Origin: Marchantia polymorpha subsp. ruderalis
Taxonomy: Eukaryota; Streptophyta; Marchantiopsida; Marchantiales; Marchantiaceae
Direction of reading: 5' to 3'
Assembly (NCBI GenBank): GCA_037833965.1
Contig: AP031352.1
Coordinates: forward strand, 18,580,501-18,644,500
Length of the DNA: 64,000 nucleotides
Shown here in pieces: positions 54,001-64,000 of the stretch. A program made the position numbers and the translations under genes. Within the stretch, counting starts at the first letter, position 1. Each line of letters starts with the position of its first letter. The notes beneath the pieces were generated by a model. It was not told the origin of the DNA. It made no database searches and saw nothing but the letters and a program-made list of their open reading frames with translations.

Positions 54001-55450
54001 ATTTTTAGATATTCTAAAAATCAACATCGTCAAATAGATTAAATAGTTTGACATGATCATCATCATTGAGGATTTCATTGTGCAATTTGAGCAAGATAAT
54101 AACAACACTTACCTCAATGCCAAATCATCTGATCATGTCATGGTGACTCAACATTTTGTAAAATGTCTGCCGACATGCGGATTGACATTTGTAAATTATC
54201 AATCCGTAACTTCATCAAGTGTTGTATTGATTTTGTGATCATATTCAAAATCATCTATGTGTGCTTGACATTTATAGTATCGAAATGAATCAGACAAAGT
54301 TCATAAAGTCTATAAAGATAAACCCCAACATCTGAGTATGTTAGAGAGCTTCAACATGAAATTATTCATCAACAACACAAATGATTCAATACAATTAAAG
54401 AAATTGGACGACACTAATTGATTTAGAAATTTGTGTCAATTTTTAGATTTTTTTACCCTATTTTTTATGCGTGCTATGTGAAAATCTATTTTTTGCAGAA
54501 CAATGGACAAACTAATTTGACATCGTTATCTTTAGCCAATATCATGCATTTCAAGAAGTGTTATTTGCTATTTCAGCTTTGTGTATACTATTTTTTGTGA
54601 TACTATCAATAATTATTGTTACATGACATTGATATTATTGAGATGTATCAGAAATAATTCTTCAAGTCAAAGAGAAATCTCATCATGCTCATAATAGGTT
54701 CGATTCTCCAACATCTTGCTGATCAAGTTGGATAGTCACAACAACATTTGGTTTTTAATACAATCAAAGAAATTAAAGAACACCATTCAATTTGAAAATT
54801 TATTTCAATTTTGTGGAATTCTTAACACATTCTTACATCTGTGATATGTGAAGATGCGATTTTTGGTTGTCAAGTATGAGCAGATCAACTAATAAATTTG
54901 ACATCTTTATTTTAGCCGATATTATGCATTTCAAACCGTACAATTTGTTCTTTCATCTTGGTGGAGGTTTACTTTTTTTATCATATTGAAAATCATCCGT
55001 AATTCCATGACATTGATATTATTGAGAAGTAGTATTAGAAGGAGCTCGTGAAGTCTATAAAGACAAAGGAGTGTCACGATATGAATATATTTTTGAACAT
55101 TATGGAATCCTTGATATTTGAGACACAACTTTTTGCAGTAACCATTGATTAACAGATTTGACATCGTTATCTGTAGCCGATATCATGCATTTCAAGAATT
55201 ACAATTTGCTCTCTGGCTTTGCTGATATGCATTTGTGCTGAAGTATAAGCAAGAGTACAAGCAAATAGATTTGACATTGTCATCTTTAGCCGCAATCATG
55301 CATTCCACGCGGTTTGATCTCTCGACTTATTTAGTTATTGTAATCTTCTACACACAACAATAAACCATGTTGTAGGAGAATGACATCTATTTTAAAACAC
55401 GATGCAATGACATTTCTTAAGTAAAAATGGAATGAGGCATGGGAGATAAC
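51056..55450. other. AT-rich block with degenerate repeats, no genes
   Basis: The fifth A/T-dominated block, about 4.4 kb. Frames are short and interrupted. The downstream third, from about 54260, contains the degenerate tandem repeats listed separately. It starts abruptly just after the frame ending at 51055 and stops near 55450 where normal composition resumes. Confidence 0.5.
54260..55330 (+). repeat. Degenerate tandem repeat, units of about 360-385 bases
   Basis: A TGACATTGATATTATTGAG-type block recurs at about 54264 (diverged), 54623 and 55007. The phrase TTTGACATCGTTATCTTTAGC followed by ATCATGCATTTC recurs at 54516, 54897, 55157 and 55269. The motif AAGTCTATAAAGA recurs near 54306 and 55049. 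Spacings of about 359 and 384 bases separate full copies, and the last two copies are shortened. Copies have many substitutions and indels and encode nothing recognisable. Confidence 0.7.
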
Positions 55451-57143
55451 CGTTATCTCCCATAGTACCGCCCTTTTGATACTAACTCTTGATCAAATCC
55501 TCTTGCGTAGGAATCTGATGAATACTGTGAATCAGAGTTCACCGACTCTTTTCAAGCTCTTGCGTTCATTCGAAAATTAAGAGAACAGAGCAAACGAAGT
55601 CATGAAACTCTTCGCTCGAACGGAACGAAGAAGAGAAGAAAATGAAACTCGTTCATTCTTCACTGACTTGGCTGCGATGATCGCATTTGGTTAAAGCATA
55701 ATACTGAAAGTAAGTCTCGAGAATAATTTAGTCGCGACGCCGAAGGTAATGAAGAAAAGTCATGGACCCGGAAGTAATAAAAGAAAAGAAAATCGCTGAC
55801 GCTTGCACAACTCTTATCGAGTTTCGTTTCGTTTTATGTTTTTCGAGGGGGCACATCCGAATGAAAGCTGAGCTGCACAGGCTGCGGAGGGTCAGCGGGA
55901 ATGCTGCCGGAACTTTTAAATACACCGAAAGCATATTTCATGACAAATAATGCATCGACGCAAAAACTCCCGGCGCTTCTCGAAGACTCTTGCGCAAATC
56001 CAGTCGAGTTTAGAAAGTTCTACGGAACGGCGGATTACTCAAAGCTCCAACGTTATGGGCGGAAGACGTTCCATGCAGACGAGCCGGTGCCGCCCCAGCC
56101 ACGACCTGGTGAGCTTCTCTCGCTCGTGCGCGTCATGCAGAATTGCATTTCGCGTTGTCCTCTGGCTGTGGCACGACAGAGTGTTCTTGCAATTCGTTTG
56201 CACTCCTCCGTCGGCTCCGACTGCGAATTTTTCTCTCTCCAGATACCCGTCACGGCTATCAGTTGAAGCAGATCCGTCTAATTTCGCGTGACTGAATTGA
56301 ATCTTTGGATTGCAGTGGAACTCGCGGTTGCCGTTTTAATTTTCGCGCTAGTCGCGAGATTGCTGGCAGGTGTCTGATATCTAGTGATTGCAGGTAATAA
56401 ATTTCAAGCGTGCCGTGTCGCAGGAACTTGACTCTATTCAATTTTCCGAGATAGTTCCAGCATGTGCATATGCCGATCGCTTTTCATCTGGTCTGTACTC
56501 TAATTCCTGTTTGTTTTTGCAATCATCCCTGAACGTCTTCAACCTTCTCTTGGATCTTCCGAAAGCGAGGAATTGTCGGTGGGGGAATCCACCTGTTACA
56601 CTGCTGTGTTGGAGGTGAGCCAGACACAGTTCTCTCCCACTCTCTGTTCTAGTCCTGTGGTGTTACTATCCCCGGATTCTTTCCTCAATTTCCAGGTAAT
56701 TGACGACAAATTCTGGTAGTAATCAGTCTCATTAGTGGATCCTTCGGTAGTTGACACGGAAATTCCGATGACAACCTGCGACTCTGCGGAATTGTTTCAG
56801 CTTGATTTACAATCACCAACTCTAGATCTTGAGGTAGAAGGAAAGACCCCGGTCTTGTTGGAATTGTTCCCACGAGGTCACCTCGCGTTTTCGGAGATTT
56901 CTGAAATTATTACTTGATTGCTTCGACCCAAGCAACCGTCCTCATTGCTGGTTGTGCATCCCTTCAACTTTTGATGTGCTGGAGCTTACCCGTCACCTTC
57001 TTCCCACAGCGATCTGGTACATCGTTATCGGTGTTTGTAAGCATTTGAAAGGATTTTGATGCTGTTGTTGACATAAAGGCTGCTGGCATTGTTCACAGCT
57101 TACACAGAGCTAGAATCTTCTTACCGGAAGGCTTTCAAGGGAA
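55451..57143. other. Upstream region of HSA32
   Basis: Composition returns to normal here. The stretch should contain the HSA32 promoter and leader, possibly with a leader intron. Heat-shock-element-like modules occur at 55977-55984 and 56013-56020. Open frames such as 55901-56266 plus (121 codons) have no recognised domain. Confidence 0.45.
55977..56020. promoter_or_regulatory. Heat-shock-element-like motifs
   Basis: TTCTCGAA at 55977-55984 and GAAAGTTC at 56013-56020 are each a correctly spaced pair of inverted nGAAn modules, and a further GAA lies at 56025. They sit about 1.1 kb upstream of the HSA32 start codon, which is distant unless the leader is long. Full three-module elements with perfect spacing are not seen. 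Confidence 0.35.
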
Positions 57144-59154
57144 ATGGAGTTCCAGTTTCGAAGCTACAGTTTTCCATCCGCGTCTTACGACAGACCGGAG
57201 AAGCCAAGACTGCACGGAGTGACAGAGATCCGAGGCCCTTACTCCACCGTCATGGGTCCTCGATATTTAGAGGTACTCGAGAATTCAACAAAGTTACGAG
57301 AGCCACTTCGGCATAGAGAGTTGTATCAATGAGAAGGAAGCGTGCATCTCTTCTTCTTACTTAAATTGTTGAGAGATTGTTGAATTTTTGGAGCAGACTG
57401 ATAAGTTTTGAGGACAAGGGTTGGGTTGGCAGGATTCTTCGAGCGCGATCTGCAGAGTAATCTTTCAAGGATTGAGCGCTGGGGACACTGGAACTGTATT
57501 CCTGCAACGTGCTCGCCCGAAGTAATAGATGCTTACTCCACTTCTTTTTCCGTTGTTCATGTCATGTATGTGATCGTGTGACCAGGATATTTTGGAATCC
57601 AAAGGGCATTTTGTCGACGGTTTGAAGTTTTCTGGAGGCTCGTTCAGTTTGATGCCGAGAGAGAGAGTGAAGCGCATTACTGCTCTAGCTCACAAACACG
57701 GAATATATGTAAACACTGGTGGTTGGGCGGAGCACATGCTTAAGAAGGGCCTCCCTTTCTTCAACGAGTATGTGCAAGTAGGTCTTGACATTTTTGTTGG
57801 GTTACATACTCTACTTGAATCTTGAACTGAACCTCGAACGGAGTAAATGTATAACCCGTTGTTAGTTTCCACTAGAATCCAAGTAAAAAGGCCTCTTGTG
57901 TTAGAACTGAGGCCTTGTGTATAAAGGCGCGATGGAAAAATCACGAGTAGGGATTCTGTGTATGCGCATCGGAAGATTATTGAAGCTGAGTCCACTTGTG
58001 ATTGTATTCCGGCATCTTCATCATGAAATACATGTTTCTTGCAGCCGTCTTCTGAACGTCGTCTACTCTCTAGTTTCTAAGCTCCTCCTTCACTCTAGCG
58101 AAGTTAATCTACTGCACATGCGCTTCTCCATTCTTGTCCTTATTACCATGTCTACGGTTGTTGCCGTACGGATGATTGATTACTTTTGTGTTTCCTTGCA
58201 GGAATGCAAAGACCTTGGATTTGACATTGTTGAATTGGGTACAGACTTCCTTGATCTGCAAGAAGCGGATTTGTTGCGACTCATACGTCTTGTGAAGAAT
58301 GCTGGTCTTCAAGCAAAGCCCGAATTGGTCTTTGAAGCTGGTCGTATCTCCAGTGGGCAATCTGGAAAAGGGAAGACTGCACAAGGTGGCATCTGACATT
58401 TTGATCATAAACTCTGTTCCTTCCATTGATGGTGGTCTGAAATATTTGAAGATGTCTTTCTAAACTGACTGGATGGAGTAGACTCAAGAAAGACCTAGTA
58501 GTTTTCTCCCTCATCTTGTGCTGATGTTAAGACTAACCGCTCCTCCTCCTTCTCCAGTGCAAGAAGAATCCCAAGAATTTGATATCTTGATCAAGAGGGC
58601 TGAACGGTGTTTGGAAGCTGGAGCCGATATGATCATGGTCGAGGCACAAGGACTTACTCAAAATGTGCCATCGTGGCGAACCGATGTCTTGGCTGAGATT
58701 ATCGGTCGGCTTGGGCTAGAAAGGACCATGTTCGAGGCTCATGAGCCGAAAGTCTTTCAATGGTTTTTGAACAACTACGGGCCGAAGGTAAGGCCCTCTT
58801 GTATGCTCTCGTTCTACTGTGAGTTCTTTCTGTGAGTAACTTCGTGTGAATGATTCTCTTGAAGAAGGAAAATCTTGATCATTGACTGTGGTGCGCACTT
58901 GACTGCCCACATATTTTGTGACGGAGTGGAGAAAAAATGGTCTTTAAACAACACCTTCGAGAAGCTTCAATTGCTGAATGCTGTGTGGTTCGGTGGACTT
59001 CTGAAAGTGATAGGAGAAAAATCCTCAGTTTCACAACGATTTTTGGACTCGTGGTTTTGCACAGGTAAATTTGTTCGTGAATCACTGCGACGTTGTGGAG
59101 CTAGAGAACCTGCGTTCCGGGACCCGTGGGCATTCTCGCTGGATCTCTTTGTGA
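57144..59154 (+). CDS. HSA32: HSA32, heat-stress-associated 32-kDa protein (phosphosulfolactate synthase-like)
   Basis: HSA32 belongs to the ComA/phosphosulfolactate synthase TIM-barrel family; in plants it is needed to keep acquired thermotolerance, together with HSP101. Five exons, 57144-57272, 57586-57777, 58202-58385, 58558-58787 and 59065-59154, give 274 residues, close to the plant norm of about 286. Conserved parts: YDRPEKPRLHGVTEIRGPYS, FVDGLKFSGGSFSL, VNTGGWAEHML, CKDLGFDIVELGTDFLDL, KRAERCLEAGADMIMVEA, IGRLGLERTMFEA and, in the last exon, VNLFVNHCDVVELENLRSG. The segment ending exon 3 (KPELVFEAGRISSGQSGKG) differs from the plant form I recall, and its donor (G|GTGGCA at 58386) was chosen by phase, so that segment is less certain. 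A polyadenylation-like AATAAA lies at 59505. Confidence 0.92.
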
Positions 59155-61172
59155 AATGTTCTTAATGCTGATTATCAGCAAGGTGAGCTATATGTGAAGG
59201 AAACGGGTTTTACCGTCGCCATAAAATCCTTGCCCTCACCAAGTTGCGCTGCTTGACTACCATGTGAACAACAATTGGATGGCCGATCTTCATTTGGCGA
59301 TCAGAAGTTGGAGATGGACCTAATTCATATGCAAGAAGAAATCATGGGATGGCTATCTTATTTGCATTCTCACTGTATAAAATGTCTTAAAATTGCAATG
59401 GAGAAGTGGAGATAGAATTCGTATCTTGCTTTCACAAAGACATGGCGAAAAGCACAAATTTATGAGAGGAGAGGGCTAAATAGCTGTCTTCCGGCGTGAT
59501 GTGTAATAAAAATGTAAGATGTATTAATTATACTCCCTCTCAATCAGTTTGTGTGTACTAGTGTGCACGTGAATGTCTAGTAGTGTGAATCACACTCATC
59601 AAACGAGGCAATGACCTCGAGCGAGCTCGAACACTTCACAAGATTCAAAGTAGAGTTTATTGCGTTAATATCCTTCGAATAGAGGTCCAGCACTAAGACA
59701 CATGCCGAAATACATCTACTTTGAATTTCAAATTCTGATCGTTGTTTTCAAAGTATATCCAGTGTCTAAGAGCATGTGTAGAGTATAGTTTAGAATGTAT
59801 TAGAGTGTAGAGCATGATTGTTAACTTTGTTGTACTCTAAGTGTACTCGAGGGGTAGAATGTCCGCGATGTCAAGTTTGCAAACATGAAACATGTAGAAA
59901 CCTAAACTTGAGATCTAGTATGTGGACGTAAATGACGTGAATGTAAATTTAATTTCAAGAAATAGTGACGTACGTTCTTACCTTTTGATTTTAACTTCAG
60001 AAACTTGAAAGTGAGATATCATCTTCGTATATCTCTTGACTTGCAATGAAAGTTTCTTAGTATGTAGACGTATTTGATCTCTTGTACACTTGAGGTTTTC
60101 TTTCGCAGCAACAACCGGCCAAAGTTGATATTTGTGATATAAAGCAAAAATATAAAGAGATAACCGTCATCCAATTTCAAAAGTCCAAAGACGTATCAAT
60201 CATTGACTTCAAATCCAAAGTAAAAACCAAGTGAAATTACAACGCTTCGAAGCGATTGAAATTTTTTATTGACATGTCGTCAAAATCATGTTATATATCA
60301 TGCATCATGTCACATGATTCACATTTTTACTTCCACGTGATTCATGTGGAAGTAAGAGAAAGCTCAAATGTCCGAATGAACGACCAAAAACCAATTAATA
60401 ACATGAGATGTGGATTTGATATCTAAAATGATTTTATTTATAATACTTACTTTACTTAGTTAGCTAGCTACTTAATGAAGAAATTAATTTTAAGACTTAA
60501 AATTGATGAAGTAAAATTACCGAGGATTTTAATCAAAATATCTTTACATTTTGTAAACCTACATTTACAATAAAACCATTTATTGGTAGCGTAAAAATTA
60601 CTACAAGGTTGTGCTTGGGTGAATTTAAATTTCATCAAAAACCAGGTGAAACCAGAAAATCTCCAGCCTCTAAATTGGTAGTGTTACTTGCACGTCTCTC
60701 CACACTACAAGGGTTTGTATTGACGGACTGCACACAAGGACAAAAACTAGATTCCTCTAGTTACACGACACGACCAACAGCAGCAATATTTGCCCACCAT
60801 CATCCGGAACCAGATGACCTCCACTGTGCCGGCTCCAAAAACCCTGGTGCATCATTCGCCAGTAGCGGGCCTTAGATACGACCACGGGGAGTATACGTAG
60901 AGACGGTGTACAGTATCAGTGTACTAGTAGCAGTACTTTTCGAAGGCAGTGTAGGCCAAGCAGGCCAAAGCGCCCGCAAAGGAGCCGGACAAACGGCAGG
61001 AAGCGTCCAAGCAAGCCATTGCCGGTGGGTAGAGTAGGGCAGCCGGTCAGGCAAAGTGGTGGTGTGAGGATAAAGGAAAGGCTAACAACCGATCGGGGAT
61101 CTCCAAATCCACGGTGCACATCATCCCACCTCCACTCGTCCTGCCCTGTACGTCAACCATTGCGCTGTAAGC
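59155..61172. other. Intergenic, HSA32 3' flank to minisatellite
   Basis: The first part holds the HSA32 3' region; 59600-60600 is rather AT-rich and without frames. A perfect 10-base inverted repeat lies at 60327-60355. From about 60600 composition rises towards the protease promoter; a frame at 60609-60875 has no recognised domain. Confidence 0.45.
60327..60355. repeat. Perfect inverted repeat (hairpin)
   Basis: TTACTTCCAC at 60327-60336 pairs with GTGGAAGTAA at 60346-60355 across a 9-base loop. It lies in AT-rich intergenic DNA and could be the remnant of a small inverted-repeat element. Confidence 0.6.
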
Positions 61173-61780
61173 CTTGTCAGCCTTTGGAGCTGGAAGCACA
61201 GCTCCGCTAAAGTAAGTCGGTGCTTAGTTCTCTCTCCCCGAACGAAGCTTGTCAGCCTTTGGAGCCGGAAGCACAGCTCCGCTAAAATTAGTCAGTGCTA
61301 GTTCTCTCTCCCTGAACGAAGCTAGTCAGCCTTCTGAGCTGGAAGCACAGCTCCGCTAAAGTAAGTCGGTGCTTAGTTCTCTTCCCCCGACGAAGCTTGT
61401 CAGCCTTTGTAACCGGAAGCACAGCACCGCTAAAAGTTAGTCGGTGCTAGTTCTCTTTCCGCGAACGAAGCTTGTAATCCTTTGGAACCGGAAGCACAGC
61501 TCCGCTAAAATTAGTCGGTGCTTAGTTCTCTCTCCCCGAACGAATCTTGTCAGACTTTGGAGCCGGAAGCACAGCTCCGCTAAAGTTAGTCGGTGCTAAG
61601 TTCTCTCTCCCCGAACAAAGCTTGTCAGCATTTGGAGCCGGAAGCAAATCTCCGCTAAATTTAGTCAGTGCTAGTTCTCTCTCCCTGAAAGAAGCTTGTC
61701 AGCCTTTGGAGCCGGAAGCACAGCTCCGCTAGAGTGAGTCGGTGCTTAGTTTTCTTTTCCCGAACGAAGCTTGTAAGCTG
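61173..61780 (+). repeat. Minisatellite of 74-75-base units, eight copies plus a partial
   Basis: Units begin CTTGTCAGCC (or a close variant) at 61173, 61248, 61322, 61396, 61471, 61546, 61621 and 61695, with a partial at 61770. Each contains a GGAAGCACAGCTCCGCTAAA-type core and ends in a TTCTCTCTCCCCGAACGAAG-type stretch. Periods of both 74 and 75 bases mean no frame stays open through the array, so it is not coding. It ends about 280 bases before the start codon of the cysteine protease gene, placing it in the promoter or leader. Confidence 0.92.
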
Positions 61781-62056
61781 GCGAGTTTCTCGATACTTTA
61801 GTTGGAGCCATGGAAAGCGGTGAAAGCGGGAGGTGCCGCTAAAAGCCGACCGATCATTGATCTTCGTGGATGAGTTCTTGGTGCATTGATTGATGCTGCT
61901 CCGCTGCCCGCTTGCGTCAGCGCTCTGGGTACTCGCAGTGGGCGAGCGGTATATTGCTGAACCTTTGAGGTAGCAGACCTTCATTGTGCTCCATTACCAG
62001 CTCGGGCCTCGAATTCTGCTTTGTTCAATTTCCTTCGGTTTGGTCGCGGTTCAGCC
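61781..62056 (+). promoter_or_regulatory. Proximal promoter/leader of the RD19-like protease gene
   Basis: The 276 bases between the minisatellite and the ATG at 62057 should contain the core promoter or 5' leader. No clear TATA box close to the start was identified. Confidence 0.35.
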
Positions 62057-63981
<1,925 letters not shown>

Positions 63982-64000
63982 GTAAGCAACCTAAATTTCT

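Noticed and set aside
58875..59165. 96-codon plus frame at the end of HSA32
   Set aside because: It overlaps the true last exon in another frame; the correct frame begins after the acceptor at 59064 and matches the family C-terminus.
61547..61732. Open frame across the minisatellite
   Set aside because: It also begins at a non-ATG codon, and the mixture of 74- and 75-base periods breaks every frame over the array, so it is a shadow of the repeat.
62021..62056. N-terminal extension of the protease reading MFNFLRFGRGSA
   Set aside because: It begins at a TTG codon, which is not a normal eukaryotic start, and would bury the signal peptide; ATG 62057 fits.

Overview
This is a eukaryotic nuclear window from a land plant. 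Seven intron-containing genes are recognisable through plant protein families: a plant-type TRM1, the nucleolar GTPase NUG2/NOG2, an SMP-C2 (NTMC2/plant synaptotagmin-type) protein, a DEAD-box helicase like RH47, the heat-stress protein HSA32, an RD19-type papain protease and one unassigned protein. Introns of roughly 60-720 bases, GT-AG borders and very AT-rich intergenic blocks fit an early-diverging land plant such as a bryophyte. That placement is inference; the species cannot be fixed from the sequence alone.

Layout. 279-3292 (-) tRNA guanine-26 dimethyltransferase, 7 exons. 4842-8856 (-) NUG2, 12 exons, with a telo-box about 380 bases upstream. 13132-16414 (+) SMP plus C2 membrane-contact protein, 5 exons. 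18868-21597 (-) unassigned 571-residue protein, 3 exons, with three 32-residue tandem repeats. From about 21.6 to 47.9 kb no gene is recognised with confidence: GC-rich islands (22.3-23.0, 25.7-27.2 and 31.8-34.6 kb) alternate with strongly AT-rich blocks (23.7-25.2, 27.3-31.6, 36.0-39.4 and 40.6-42.1 kb). Then 47961-50333 (-) RH47-like helicase, 3 exons; an AT-rich block at 51.06-55.45 kb with degenerate tandem repeats near its end; 57144-59154 (+) HSA32, 5 exons; a 74-75-base tandem repeat at 61173-61780; and 62057 to beyond the end (+) an RD19-like cysteine protease, cut by the window edge.

The exon models were derived by hand. For the six complete genes the exon lengths sum to a multiple of three and all junction phases agree, which strongly supports them. 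The genes do not form a pathway cluster. TRM1 and NUG2 both serve the translation apparatus (tRNA modification and 60S assembly), RH47 acts on organellar RNA, HSA32 in thermotolerance memory, the SMP-C2 protein in lipid transfer at membrane contacts, and the protease in vacuolar proteolysis. No complete transposon, tRNA, rRNA or CRISPR was found. The most interesting items are the repeat-bearing unassigned protein, the minisatellite just upstream of the protease gene, a GC-AG intron in TRM1, the alternating base composition, and traces of coding frames at 39.4-40.2 kb.
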